Shown here: positions 21,655 to 34,679 of the stretch, one piece after another
How positions within the stretch are numbered: position 1 is the first letter of the stretch
How the letters are laid out: each line of letters begins with the position of its first letter
DNA from: Metellina segmentata
Taxonomy: Eukaryota > Arthropoda > Arachnida > Araneae > Tetragnathidae
DNA length: 64,000 nucleotides
Direction of reading: 5' to 3'
Assembly: GCA_947359465.1 (NCBI GenBank)
Contig: OX375878.1
Location: forward strand, 82,315,627 to 82,379,626
Translations under genes and position numbers: made by a program
Notes under the pieces: model-generated
Databases searched by the model: none
What the model was told of the DNA's origin: nothing
The model's input: only the letters and a program-made list of their open reading frames with translations

Positions 21655-22252
21655 CTTGGCGGTTGTTTGATGAGGTATCTTTAGAAGAAAACGGACAAGA
21701 TCTTTATAGCCAATATATCACGCCATGAGAAGAAAACTGCCTACATCTTGATGGACGAAATATCTCGTCTTTAGAAAAAATTGACCAGATTTTGCTGTAC
21801 ATAATATCTCGTCTTTAGAAAAAAGCGACTAGTTCTTGATGAACAAGTAAACTCGTCATTAGAAGAAAACTGATTAGATCTTGAGGTGGATAGATATCTT
21901 GACATTACAAGAAAACTAAATAGATCTTGACGGACGATATATCTCGTCATTAAACAAAAACTGATCATATCCTGATGGACGAGATTCCTCGTTATTATGA
22001 AAAACCTGACTTGATTGAAGAGTTTTTTTGTCATAAGAAGAAAACAGACCATAGTTTGATTTCGTCGTCATCAAAAAATTGGTAATAGTGTGATGACTAG
22101 ATATCTTACTAGGAAAATTTGGTCAGATCTGAACAAGATATCCCATCAAGGGTCACTTACCGACCCACGACTCCCAACTCACCAGAAGGATTAGCTTGGG
22201 ATTAGGTAAATCTAGAGTCACTTCGACGATATCTTGTCCCTTGTAGGGTTAA
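21655..22252. repeat. TTAA-family element with internal degenerate array
   Basis: About eight degenerate units of roughly 60 bases, each with a GACGAGATATCTCGTC-like palindrome followed by TTAGAAGAAAACTGACCAGATCTTGATG-type sequence. The right edge is GTAGGG-TTAA (22249-22252). On the minus strand it is partly open because of the repeat. The left edge is uncertain. Confidence 0.55.
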
Positions 22253-22669
22253 GACCTAGTGGTTTGATTTGTCGTTCTATGGTCGTTTTTGTTCTACACG
22301 AGAGTTAAGGCCAGAACCTGGTACCAAGAAAACTAATGTCCCAGACTGGAGTTCATTCCGGTAACGTCTTCAAACAAAGGCAAAACGCTAACCCTACTAC
22401 TACCAAGTTATCTCAGTGCCTCTTGATGGTGGAATAGGTTCAAAACCCCCCTGTAACAAAGAGTTAGGGAAAACAAAACTCAAGATCAGCAAAGTATCTT
22501 AATCCAGAACTCCAAACACAACCACTTTGCGTCATAAAACCCCAAACAACCAACAAACAAACACATCCACCAATCCCAACAAATTTCTTCTCAACAAACC
22601 AAAGAAAAAACAACCAGAAAGTCACAGCCCCCCCCCTCCAAAAAAAGAGGAACAAGAAGCAAAACATTC

Positions 22670-23110
22670 CCTCCGAGGGACGATTCGAAGGTATTCTAAT
22701 TTATGAGAAAACGAGGCTTGCCCTCCAATGTACCAATTAGAATTCTGATCCGCAAAAAAGAATGGGAAATGAGAACAGAGAACAAACGAAAAGGGGAACC
22801 ATTTGTTCGATTGTGCCCTTTTTAAAAGCCCCAGTTACGCCTCCCCTTCCCCCCTTTGTTCGAGGAGGTCACATGATCCCGTCGTCGTCGAGTCGGCGGC
22901 CGTGTTCCCCGTTCGATGCAAATGACACCGAATGTTCGGAATCCACAGAAAAGAAGTCGATTTGTTTGCGTTATGCGGCTCGTGACAGGTAACGAATACG
23001 TTCCAGGTAAAATATTCAGCGTATGATGCTTTTCCGTTGTTCATTTTCGCAAAGCGCCGCTCATTTTGAAAGAGAGGGACGGTGTTAAGCATGAAAAAGA
23101 ATGGAGAGCT
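22670..23110. other. GC-richer island with POU octamer, candidate regulatory element
   Basis: Sharply higher GC than its flanks and free of the window's repeats. It contains an exact octamer ATGCAAAT at 22916-22923, a Sox-like CATTTGTTCG near 22801, and a CACATG E-box near 22870. Open frames on both strands have no domain. Regulatory function is an inference from composition and motifs. Confidence 0.4.
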
Positions 23111-23499
23111 GACGACTTGGCTGTTATGTTTGGGAAGTACTTAGGCTTTGTTGAACTAAAAAAACATTTTCAGAAACACATCTGGAGTGATCTGCACATG
23201 TGTAACGATCCTTCGTCTCTTGCTTTCTTTCAATCCATTTGATTATATATTCAGAACATGTAATCCCTCGATATACATGTTTAAACATTTCTCTTAACAT
23301 GCAGTGAACCCTCTATAAGTCGGCCCTTAAGTAACAAAGAAAGCGGAATAACCACAGAATTTTTATACTTTTGCATTGTTGTAGTAATCAAGTAATTTTT
23401 TAGTTTGTTATGGTATTCATAACAATAATATAGATTAATGGAAATCCTAAAAATTATGATAAAAACTTTGCATCTTTTGAGATTTTTTTGAACATGTTG

Positions 23500-23692
23500 T
23501 ATCCTTCCAAATGTCTGTGAAGAGATATCTCGTCCATCAAGTTCTAATCAAATTTGCTAATGACGTCTTACCATTGCCGATATTTTTTATCATAGCGCTA
23601 TCAAGATCTGGTTCGGTTTCTTCTATTGAAGAAATATTTCGTCCATCAAGATTTGGTCTATACCTCTTTATGACAGCCATCAGGAGAGTTAA
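23500..23692. mobile_element. TTAA-family element, short copy
   Basis: Left part ATCCTTCCAAATG then AGAGATATCTCGTCCATCAAG; right part CAGCCATCAGGAGAG-TTAA (23689-23692). Two ATATCTCG-type units lie inside. It matches the ends at 37879-38084. Confidence 0.5.
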
Positions 23693-23699
23693 GCTTTAA

Positions 23700-26620
23700 T
23701 ACATACTGCGTATTATAATGTCAAGTACTAGCCCGATTTTGACAGAACCAAATACCCCAGTCGGCGCAATTAACTTTCTTCTCTACAACATTCTGTGCTT
23801 TAAATTCATCATTCGTATGATCTTAAACTGACGTAAAGTACTGTTGAACTCTTCCTGAGGCTTCAACAACTTGTGTTTTATTAGGTGGTGAAAGAATTTC
23901 CTTATTTTCCCTCTCATTTCCTGCACTTTCACGTTATTCTTTTAAAAGTTTAATAGTTAAATGTTTTATGGTCGCTTGAGAACACTCTGAAAGGTTGTTA
24001 TCGGTATCTATGAAGTCATTCATATCACGAATAAGTACATAAACTTTCATTTTCGATTACAAATTAATTCAATAATCAGGGTCAGAGTCCTCATTTTCGA
24101 TTTCATTTTGTTTGCCATCAGACACAAACCCTGCTTTATAAATACCTATTCACAGTGAAGAGTTTTCAGGTGTAGCATTTAATTTACAACGAGTAAACGA
24201 AGGTTTAATTGCATTGCTGCCTATGACAGCTAGACGGTACTGAAAACAATTGAAGAAGTATCCGAAGTTATGAGTTTTCCAGGCTACAACTCTTACCGAA
24301 GTTTTCTGTATTCTATTAGAATTCACTATTTATTCCATGATCAAGTTCTCAGGCACTGAATTAGTTTTAATACAATTCCATTGCATTCTTACCTTAAAAG
24401 ACTCTCTGAACCATCCCTAAATTACTATTCATTATTTAAATTTTTAATCTAGTATTAAGTTTATTAAAATTAATTCGAGGTTTTTAAATAAAAATGTGAA
24501 ATTAAGTGGTTTACTTGCTGTTAAAATACAAATAATTTAAATATTAGATTTTATGAAAGCACAGTTAGCTAAATGTTTGAATATTTAAATAAATAATTTG
24601 GAAAAAATGTTTTTACATAGGTGCGTTTTAAAGAAAGGAACGTAAAATCTTTCTTAGTTACGAAAACTTACACCAAAAAGGCCTGCTCTGGGACTGCCTA
24701 TCAGAAAAACAATATTTAGATTTCATCTTCTGTAAATGTACTTTTTTAACAACTTCACTCTTTTAAAGGCAAAACAAACTACTGTTTCATTAATGCGCTT
24801 GGCAATGTTTACATTTGTGTGTTACATTTCGTGAAAGGTGTGTTGTCTCGAAAAATTGACTTAATTTAGATTAATTAATTCAATTTTTGTTTATTGGAGC
24901 TTTTTTCTTTTCCTTCCTATGTTATAACAACACTTGAGTTTGTTCCTCTTAAGCGATTTTCAACCAGAGTTCCGTGGAACATTAGTGTGTCACAAGAATA
25001 ACTCTGATGAGCCTTAGGTATGATAAAGCCGCTTAGATTGTGTAAGATATATTTCGGTTTAGTTTAGAATTTTTGACAATTGAGTTCACAAATAATTTCA
25101 AATAATACCCGTATAAATTCTTTTGGGTTCTTATTTTACATTGTAAAGCATTGTAAATCAATTGTTTCAAAATATATCTTAAAACGTCATTTCGAAGAAA
25201 AGAGATATAGTTATTATTTTTGTTAATCAATCAAAAAAATTATACTTATAAAAAAAAAATATTTTTACGTGTCGAAGAATTTTAGTATTTAGTTTATATG
25301 TGCCGTGGATAGCAAAAATCTTGTAAATCACTGCTCTGCATCATAATAAACTTATCCTCGTATCTGTGACATCAAACTTAATTTATCCTTTGATTTATTT
25401 TTTGCAAACTTGCTGTATTTTTAAAAATTTTCTCAGTTGAATGAATGTTATGTTTTTTACCATCCTCCTGTGTCACAAGATGCAACAATTGCATCAGTCT
25501 CAAAAGTTCTAACTTGCTTTGCAAGGTGCAATGAAGTTCCTCCTATAAAGCAAAGCTCCCTTCAATCTTATTTTCACTTCACCTACCCTACTTTTATTTT
25601 ATAAGTACCAGTTGTAAATATCACTTTAAAATGTTGGAAAAACTTGACTAAAAAATTTCCACGCGTATCTCGTTTTGGAAAACCTTTATTCAAATAAACT
25701 TTTAAACGTCATAATAGGTATTTAAACTTCCATAAGCTATAAAATTAAATTATTTAATTTAATACCACTCTAAGCACGTGTTTTTATCCAATCGATGATT
25801 AGGGATTAAGTCTTTGATTTTTTACATAAAAACCCAATGACACTAAAAGAAGAGTCTGACTGTTCGACATTAGTAGAAATAAAAGTATTCACTTTCTCTT
25901 AAGCACCCATTAACTAAATCACCTATTCAATGAAGTTAACTGTAACCGAAAAGCATTTTGCTTCTAAGTTCCACTACTCTTTACTTAAGCTGCAGTTTAG
26001 CAAAAAGTCCATTACTTGAAATGCGTTTGATGTAGAAGTTTAGAGACATCATTGTAGAATATGTGTTTTAAGGACTTAGAAGTAGAGAGGAGATATACCT
26101 CTGGTACTAATACTCTGAAACTGTAGGCAATTTGGAGGAGAACTAGTTAAAATTAGTCTCCGTCGAAGGTACTATAATTATATTAATACGTAGGACATGA
26201 GCTTATTTAGAGTGATTTCGTAGAATTTTAGATTTTGAAAGATGATAGGTTTAACAATGTTTGAAATCCAACAATTGTAATGAGCCTATTATGCATAATG
26301 TAATGTCTTAAAATATTTGTTTTGTAATAATAAGCAATCAGCGAGTAAACACCATATACCATAACATATTATGCCATAAATATATCTTCAGAACTATGAA
26401 TAGTAAAATCAGTTTCGAGAAAATCTTTTTTAATATTTGATATTTTTCTTGGGGCTTGATTAGTCGATTATGCTTATTTTTTACTAGACTAATTAGTTTT
26501 AAGCGTGTTATATTTTAAAGTGTAAATATAAGTATTTAGATTGTGATATCCACGTCCATAACTTTAAAAGATAAGCTTTTTACGTCAAGCTAGTAGGCGG
26601 TACTGTTTATTCGGCGATCC
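23700..26620. other. Long AT-rich unique stretch
   Basis: Nearly 3 kb of AT-rich DNA without recognised repeats, coding frames or RNA genes. It could be intron or intergenic sequence. Confidence 0.4.
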
Positions 26621-26624
26621 TTTA

Positions 26625-26905
26625 CACCTGTAAATATTCCAAACGTGACCTCACGGCTTCTTTTCTGAATACGATTCCAGCACGTTGCCAGTAAAAATTG
26701 CAAAGAATTAATTACGAATTGAAAAATGATAGTTGATTGGTCAACGTTAGTCAGATAAACGCCAAACATTGCTGAAATGGTTTCAAACTATATTTTAAAG
26801 TTCCCCTAATATCATACGAGATCATTTAGACGGCAGAAGTAACAGTTTCGCTGAGAGTCTATTCTTTTACACTGAAAATCAGTCCCATAAATCTTGAAAT
26901 TTGAA
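26625..26905. repeat. Dispersed repeat C, copy 2
   Basis: Same block order as 15475-15790: GAATACGATTCCAGCAC, GATTGGTCAACG, ACGCCAAACATTGCTGAAA, CTAATATCATACGAGAT, TTTACACTGAAAATCAGTCC. Same orientation. Confidence 0.6.
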
Positions 26906-28750
26906 GTGCATAATTTAGAGTATCAGACATTCACGACCAATAAGGATTTTTTAAGGCAGTCTGAAATGGTATACCTTTTTCATAAAATAAATATTAGTTG
27001 TATTAGTTTCAAAAAATGGTGCAATGTGTAAGTATAATCGCCAATCTTTAGACATACTTCGATCACAATTCTGTTTATGTGTTGAAATTTTCGAATGGTG
27101 TTGCGTTGTTCGTTTATGTTTTTAATTTTCACTTTCTTTTCTGGATCATCAACTTCACTTGATTCTTGCGTTTGCTGCCTTCTTCACATCCACAGAGAAT
27201 GCATAAATTTTTGTTCTTTAAATCCGTTTCTCGAATTTTCTCTCTGAAAAACATTTTTTTTTAATTAAAAACCATTATATTGGACAGTTACAGTTTGAAA
27301 AACATGTTAGTAATGAGTGATAGTTTACAGTCAAAATTTATTATTAACATATAATTTTAAACTACTGTACAATAGATACATTGCAAGGGACATTCAATTT
27401 GGAAAGCGATTTAAGGCCAGTTCTGGTTACCCGTCTTCTAACTATTATTTTTTTACTTTCTGTGTAGCAACCCTTTGTAATGATCGGCAAATTTTCACTT
27501 CGCAATAAATCGACACCTAAAATGCACTTTTACGGCAACTGCATTTAAAAGTAGACATTTTCACTATTCAATTCAGTTAAATATTCCATCGAGTATCAAT
27601 GTATAATAATTGTAAACCAAATACTTCAACAAAAACCGTAGGCTAGTTGTTCCATATTTTAGTAGTTTCCACTCATCGTTGATACTTCCCAATTCCCGTT
27701 TATAATTCTAATTCTACAACATAGAGTTACTTCCGTTCAAATAAATAATCGAAGTCGTGACTAGGGTTTGCAAGTCCTGTGCTTCACAGAATCGAAAAGC
27801 TTAACAAAGTTTTTCATTTCCTTCACGTTTTATATCGCCCTTAAATTTTGGAAAGAGCAAAACTAACATTGAAATGTATAAATTTCTACTAAGAACCCCT
27901 GGGCTGCCATACACTGAAGGAAGGAAGAAATAAGTAATATTTTTGCGAATTGGTGGGGGAAGTGCATAAGAACAGTTTGATGAGCGCTCTTTGAAAAAAA
28001 GGGTTTTTTGAATTCATTACTTACTTTAAAACGTTTTTTATTCTCAAATTTAAAATGTTCACTCGTTACAATAGTATCAGCTCATTAACTTCGGAAATAA
28101 TAAACTGTAACTTTACTTTACTTCCAATTATAATTTTTTTTGAATAGTATGATTTATTTTATTTCTTTATAGTTTTAGTGCATACATGTGCATAATACTT
28201 TTAGAGCGAGATATAAAAACCGAAGTCTGGTAATCAATAATGTAAGATTTTATAAAAACCATCTAATATTGATGATAGTAAGAAGCAAACTAGTCGATAT
28301 CTATTTTGATGGATCAAAACGTCTATCATCAGAACCAAATTAAACAACATAGAAACAAGTAATTTTTAAATATAACTTGTGCTTTAACTTTCATGAAACA
28401 TAAAAAGTTCAACTCAAGTCTTCATTTTTTCATCCCCTTATTTCCTCTCTATCATCATTAGTCATTTTTTAAGCTTTTACCTCATTGTCTACATAATTTT
28501 TTTGCTACACTGTTTACATTTTGTAGTAACACATTCATTTTCATTACAAAACTCAAATGTACTCACAAATGTACTCACTACCATATAAATAAAATAATAA
28601 ATCCCAGTTCAAGAAAATAATCTTCAGATCTGTATGAATAATAAAACTTTCATAACTGCATCTTAGCCCATTCCTCATCCATGAATATAAAGAAAGCTGA
28701 AATAAAATAAGCTCATATTTTTATGACATGGTACAAATTTCATGCCGGAA
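26906..28750. other. AT-rich unique sequence
   Basis: No shared repeat or coding signal recognised. Confidence 0.4.
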
Positions 28751-28753
28751 CAT

Positions 28754-28922
28754 TGGAGGTAGGAAGTTAATTAACATTGGAGCAACACAACTGGCTATTG
28801 ACGAGGGTCAAGTATTAATCCTAAGGACGCCTCACCATTTCGAACCACCCCTTCAACTGCACCTCACTCTTCAAAAGTCTACACCACGCCAAAGAGAGGC
28901 ATTTGTGGCCACGCCATTATCA
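28754..28922 (-). repeat. SINE A 3' fragment, minus strand
   Basis: Begins GGAGGTAGGAAGTTAATTAAC, contains GAGCAACACAACTGGCTATT, and continues to CACGCCAAAG and GGCATTTGTGGCCACG. The head is missing. The open frame across it is the usual incidental frame of family A copies. Confidence 0.7.
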
Positions 28923-28924
28923 AA

Positions 28925-30010
28925 GTGCTTTAAAAGCTGTCTTGCCGAAAATAATTCTGCACGCATTAAAACAAGTCTTTTTATCACCATGGAACTAACA
29001 ACTTCTAATGTATTTTAGAATCTAAAAATAGGTCAATCTTAATTAACCAGATTAACGAAAACAACCACCAACATTTTTCTTCTAAAAAACGTAAACGAGT
29101 AATTAAGTTTATCTTCCGGAAAGAAAATAAATATTTAAAGCACTTTAAAAATGAGTAAAATATCGATTTTTATCACTGTTCAAACTAAATAAAATTCTAC
29201 ATGATTTTTAAGTTACTAAATAGAAAGTGTTCTAATGAGATAAGAATAAAATATGAAAATTGTTTCTAAGCAATCTTCTTTGAAATTTCAATTTCAAACA
29301 AATTGTTGCATTATTCATTGGACAATATTATTACGCAGAGTATTCTTTAATTTGCTTCCTCAAAATTTCCTGAAAATTACTTTTATACCCCATAAATGAT
29401 TATTTTGGGAATAAATGTAATTCTCCTTGAGTCAACATAAAATATAAAGTTGCATTTCAAAGCATTATTTATTTAACGACTTTTTTTAAGATATAAAAGG
29501 CGACTCAAGATATAAATGGCGAGAAATTTATTACATGTCATTTTCTGTATTTACAAAAGCCTTAAAATAAGTTATATGTATGCAAACAGTAGAGTCCTAT
29601 AGAAATGCTCAATTACCCTTAATGAATTTTTGGAAACAAGAACATTTTATTTTGTAACGCACGATTACTTCCTTAAAGTTTTGTTCCACAAATAGTTCCA
29701 ATAAATTATTTTATTTACAAAAGAGAGGGAAAAGCTTTTTGAAAATACCTTGTTTTCTGTTTTATAAACATTTATTTATTTACTTGTCAGTCATGGTAAC
29801 AGGGCATTCAAATAACTCATAAAATAAATCTTCGTAAAAATGCGCCAGTCAAAACAAGTTAAATCACTTATTTTAAGTTCGAGTATTGTTAAATTATCAA
29901 CCTCAATGAAATGATTTATAGGCATCATTATTTAATCCACCGATTTAAAGTCTTTTATTTTTTTCTCCTGACGTTTAAATGGTCGCAAAATATCGTCTGG
30001 AACTAAAATG
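28925..30010. other. AT-rich unique sequence
   Basis: No shared repeat, coding frame or RNA seen. Confidence 0.4.
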
Positions 30011-30014
30011 GAGA

Positions 30015-30280
30015 TTTGATGCCCCGGTATCGTTCCACAGCCCGTGATGATTTATGATTGGTCGCAAACAAATGACATCACGGCCATCACTTTCATACGC
30101 TGTCAGCCTCAAGGAAGGAATTTTCTAGAAAGAATGAGTTATTTGCATAATTCAGAGAACAGCACAGAATGGATAACGCCAAGATCCGTCCACGCCACAA
30201 TTACTTATCTTAAATTTTGTTCTTTGTGCGCGGCCTTTAGAAACACGAAACGGTGTATGGAAAGGAAATTCGAATGAGTT
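30015..30280. other. GC-richer island with octamer and PBC/Hox-like motifs
   Basis: A short repeat-free island between AT-rich flanks. It has ATTTGCAT (octamer complement) at 30141-30148 and TGATTTATGATTGG at 30048-30061, which resembles overlapping PBC/Hox sites, then a TGACATCACG CRE-like motif near 30072. Candidate cis-regulatory element; no coding evidence. Confidence 0.4.
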
Positions 30281-30558
30281 GAGTAAGTTTTGTTCTTTTG
30301 TCATGGGTTTTGTTCTTATTCTCACCGTGACATCTCTTGGATGTGTCTTAATTCAACCTCAAAATGTTGGAATTAATTTTTCGCTTTTCCGACCCATGAT
30401 TAATCTTTAAGGATATGGTTATAAAGATTACACAGAGCGTGCTATTAGTCTTTTTACAATTAAGTAACATGGATTAGGATTCATTTTGTCGGCTAGAGGT
30501 CTGATTGAAAAGTATTCTACCTTATTTTTCATTGTGGTTGCTTGCTACACCTCGGACA

Positions 30559-30581
30559 TATATATATATATATATATATAT
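30559..30581. repeat. TA dinucleotide microsatellite
   Basis: An uninterrupted run of alternating A and T. Confidence 0.95.
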
Positions 30582-31049
30582 TCAACAGAAAAGATTTATA
30601 AAGGATATATTTATTGAACTCTAATAATTGTAACTAATAAATAACTTACAACAAGCGAAATGGTAAGAAAACACAGCAGTTCTCATTTATACAAAAGATC
30701 TTATCCACTGACTATATAACAAAAAATTACCTACTTGTTCAAATAGAGACCAGGAGGAAGTGATACATGAACGTCAATGTCAGGTTTTGCTCCATACATT
30801 ATTAAATGCACTTTTCTAGTCAAAAGTAAGATCGATCATAGTGTTTGACACAAATCTGGTTACTACTCACTAACATATTTCGCTTCGTAATTGACACCCT
30901 GTGATCCAAAGATCCTCTCTATGCATTGTATACTGGTTCTATTCAGAGCTTCATATTCCTATCCATGCATTCAATGCGGATTGTTTAGTTATCAGCATCG
31001 GTGAATTTAGTACACTCACCATGGTGAAATTATCCCTAGGCTGCATTTC

Positions 31050-31285
31050 GTTTCATTAGTCGCTCTATGGCAGCTGTTTTCAATCGATGTGCTACAAGAA
31101 CGCCACTGGTTTGCATCATGGTTGGTGGATTTGAGGTTTTATCGTGCAATACCCATATTTTGTAATGCTGCCCCAGACACAAGACAAACATTATCAAATA
31201 ATAGACAAACACAATGAACGTTTTACAGACAGAAGAGGATATAGAATCAAGGAGGAATGCATCTGACATGAATCGAATCTAAGCC
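31050..31285 (-). repeat. SINE family B copy, minus strand
   Basis: On the minus strand it reads GATTCGATTCATGTCAG (B-box region), then CTGTCTGTAAAACG, TGTCTTGTGTCTGGGGCAG, and a tail with CCACCAACC. It is one of the better family B copies and preserves the head-body-tail order. Confidence 0.65.
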
Positions 31286-31289
31286 TCCT

Positions 31290-32705
31290 ACAACTACTCG
31301 AAGGTTGTTAGAGTAGTATGGCCCTGGTGTGTCTTACAGAAGAAACGGTTAAATTACAAAAAATATGTTTCACTTCAACGGTTTTGTTTAAAACTTTTAA
31401 AAAGTGTGTTCGAGAATAATGTCATGTAATATCAGTTTATTAACTATTTTTACTACAAACTATCATTAATAAATTTGTACAAAAAGATTGTGTTTTTACC
31501 ACTTTGGAGAAAAAGGGTGAGTAATTACTATATTGCAAAACAATCAAAATAATACCCATTTCTTTTTTATCTGATCATTAGTAAAAAAAATATATGTATT
31601 TTGGCATGACTCAGAATTTTAGTAATTAATTTACTTTCGACCTCAGATGAAAAAGTTTGATCTTAGCCGTTATTTATCTTAGAATTCTACAAATTCGGCA
31701 CATTTGAATGTTTTCTGTGGACCTGTAGCTTAAAATAAATTGAAATTAGGATTCAGTAACCTATTATATAATCGCTTTTTGTATTTTCTCTGGTGAATTT
31801 TAAGCTTGCGAACAGTAGAATAAAAAAGTACCAATCTGTTTATCTTTGGAATTGGGAGTTCATATTTTACCTGTTTGAACAAGGCTTGTGTGTTTTTCAA
31901 AGCCTCTGCAGCTGCGATGTGGAAAAAATTATTTGCAGAGTGTGGAACGGTGAGTCTGATATTCATGGTTTAACCCTTCAAAGGGTAATGAAACGTATAT
32001 CCTACCTTCTCCTGGAAATTATTAAATCTAGGTAATAAATATTCTTTGATTTGATATTCTGAAATCCGTAACTGCTCCAGATGGACAGATACATAAAAGG
32101 ACATCCATCAAATGTGGGGGAAGTAAAGTAAGTTACTTGATTTATTAATTTCTTCAATTAAGAGTCACTTTTATGTATGGGAACAAGTATTCATGTGTAT
32201 CCATAGAAAAATTTTAATTATTTTTTAGCGTTGTATTCTACAACGGGTTAAGCCACAAAGCAAAATATAGTCGAGAAATACCAGTGCTTTCAGTAGTGGG
32301 TTGATTTATATACTATCATTAATCTTTCAATCTACAAATAAATGTCTACATAAAAAAAAAGGAATGTTTTATTGTGGAATAAAACTCGTACCTCAAGTTC
32401 CTTACCCAGAGCAATAGGCATTGTCCGCTTTCCACTTATTACCGGACATGCCTACTTACAAACACACATCCATCGCATTACAGTACCATGATCAGCTATA
32501 TATCCCTTTGCGAATTGGACTAAATGACTGCGATTTAATTCTTCAATGACTACTCTAAACATTTCTTCCGATCAAATTAATAATACATTTCATCATAAAT
32601 ATGTAAAACCATACACATATTCTTGTTATTATTAACCATTAATCATTAATTAATAATTAATAACACATTAAAACAACTGACTAGGGAGTTGTGTTAAATT
32701 CTTTG
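31290..32705. other. AT-rich unique sequence
   Basis: No repeat family, gene or RNA recognised. A run of TTAATTAATAATTAAT type lies near 32640. Confidence 0.4.
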
Positions 32706-32707
32706 TT

Positions 32708-32785
32708 TTAACCCTTTAAGTGGTTTCGACAAGATATCACGTTCATAAAAATCTGACAATTTGTCACTAACTAGACGGGATAAAA
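32708..32785 (+). repeat. TTAA-family left-end fragment
   Basis: TTAACCCTTTAAGTGGTTTCGACAAGATATCACG matches the consensus left end of the family; the rest of the element is absent or lost. Confidence 0.5.
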
Positions 32786-32984
32786 CCCGCCCTATCACTC
32801 CAAGAGAATGAACATAGAAGTGGTAAAAAACAAATAGCCCCCTGGCCAGAGCTGGTGACAATTTGTAACTGGTTTATGCATCGAAGGCTGGTTAATTACC
32901 GGGCAATTTTTGATGCAAAGATAAAGATGGTTAATGGTTTACGGCGAGACAAAGATGAGGATTGTCTTCCTGTGCCAATAGGAA

Positions 32985-33080
32985 CTGTCTTTGTGTGCTG
33001 TCTGTTTCATAACATTATCTGTCTTGTGCACCTAGACAAAATATGGTCTTTGGGCCATAAAAACCAGCCGACCGTAATCT
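32985..33080 (+). repeat. SINE family B 3' fragment
   Basis: GTCTTGTGCACCTAGACAAAA and GGGCCATAAAAACCAGCCGACCG match the 3' part of family B. It lies at the edge of the GC-richer island that follows. Confidence 0.5.
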
Positions 33081-33089
33081 TTTACCTTG

Positions 33090-33770
33090 TCAAAGTAAAT
33101 CATTGCCAGACAGTGCTCCCAGGAAAAATCAACTGTCGATACATAAAATTCGATTTCGTTGTCAGAGCTTCCCTGTCTTCGAAACCGATTCCCGAAGCCT
33201 CTTCACTATTAAGAACAAACGACAGCGACCCATTCTCCCTTCCCTAATATATTCATTTCATTTAAGCATCCGGGACCTTCTTCGACAGAAGTCACGCACC
33301 CCCAATTCCATGTCTATGCATAAACTTAGCATGTTGCGCGAAACGGTTCAGGAAAAAGAAGGACGGGCCTCCGTCATTTGATATGCACGGGTAAGAGTAA
33401 TCGGCTCCGAGGTATCGATTTACATAGCATCGTTCTGGTTCCGACTTTCCAGAGAACATTCCCAGAACCCGGACGGTGGGCGACCGCCGGATTTCTTTTG
33501 TGTTTCCGCCCGGACCGCTCTTTGGGAAGACTTTGGCCGGATTCCAAATTCGTATGCAGGATGGAACTCCTTTTAATGCGAATCCCGATAGTAGCGATGT
33601 GTGTCGCAGAGGGTTCCTTTTTGTGTGCTCTTCTTTTTCGCTAGCTCCATTCTTCAGTTCGAGTTCAATGAATACCGATAGGTATTTAACCGTGATGTAT
33701 GCAGTGGATGGTCCGGATTAAGATGCACGATCTAGACAGGCAGTGTCATCTGTGCACGGTTCTGGAGAGT
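33090..33770. other. GC-richer, repeat-poor island
   Basis: About 680 bases with raised GC and no shared repeat. Overlapping open frames of 80-90 codons exist in several frames, so no single frame stands out. An exon is not excluded, but regulatory or other conserved non-coding DNA is as likely. Confidence 0.35.
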
Positions 33771-33984
33771 TAAGTTCGGTTGCTTTTTTTTTGCATTTTT
33801 AGTGCGTTGAATTTGGATATCTATGCTAGTCATCCGTGGGGACAAGAGTTGAGGAATAAAGTTCTCCAAGTACTCAACTAAGAAGTCTCTATTTTCTCAC
33901 AATTTAGTGTGTAGATCAAACTTTAAGTACATGCGGTTGTCATGGTAATAAGCTGCGTTGAGTTCTTTGTAACCTCAACTTCGA

Positions 33985-34674
33985 TTCTCCAAGTGGTTTC
34001 GACGAGATACCTCGTCCGTCAAGATCTGGCTAATTTTGCTATCACGAGATATCTCCCCATCAAGATCTGATCAATTTTGCTTTCAAAGAGATACCTCGTC
34101 CATCAAGATCTGACCAATTTTGCTATCACGAGATATCTCACCATCAAGATCTGATCAATTTTGCTATCAAAGAGATACCTCGTCCATCAAGATCTGACCA
34201 ATTTTGCTATCACGAGATATCTCCCCATCAAGATCTGATCATTTTTGCTATCAAAGAGATACCTCGTCAATCAAGATCTGACAAATTCTGCTATCTCCGA
34301 GGTATATTGTCCATTAAGATTTGACCAATTTTGCTATCACGAGATATCTCGCCCATCAAGATCTGACCAATTTTACTATCTAGCGAGATACTTCGTTCAT
34401 TAAGATCTGACCAATTTTGCTATCTACGAGGTATCTAGTCTATTAAGATCTGACCAATTATACTAATGGTGAGATATATCGTGCCATTAATGTATTGCCG
34501 ATCATCAAGATATCTCGTCCATCAAGATCTGGTCAGTTTTCTTCAAATGACGAGATATACCGTCGATCATCCGGTCAATTTTTTTTATATTGCCGAGATA
34601 TCTCGTTCCTTAAGATCTGTTCAATTTTTATTATGAAGATATACCTCGTCGGAGACAACCATCAGGATGGTTAA
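33985..34674. mobile_element. TTAA-family element with 84-bp higher-order array
   Basis: Left end TTCTCCAAGTGGTTTCGACGAG; right end ACCATCAGGATGG-TTAA (34671-34674). Between 34020 and about 34270 two unit types alternate. One is about 41 bases with CACGAGATATCTCCCCATC; the other is 43 bases with AAAGAGATACCTCGTCCATC. Together they make an 84-base period. The array then degrades towards 34640. Many units contain the near-palindrome CGAGATATCTCG. Confidence 0.7.
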
Positions 34675-34679
34675 ATAAT

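Noticed and set aside
22290..22450. Degenerate tRNA-headed SINE, minus strand
   Set aside because: Weak A- and B-box resemblance only, with no body shared with families A or B.
28728..29018. 96-codon plus-strand protein gene
   Set aside because: The frame runs through a minus-strand SINE A copy; similar incidental frames occur at the other minus-strand copies.
33378..33721. Possible exon near GKTLAGFQIRMQDGTPF
   Set aside because: No recognisable domain, no clear splice-site pair, and competing open frames in the same stretch.
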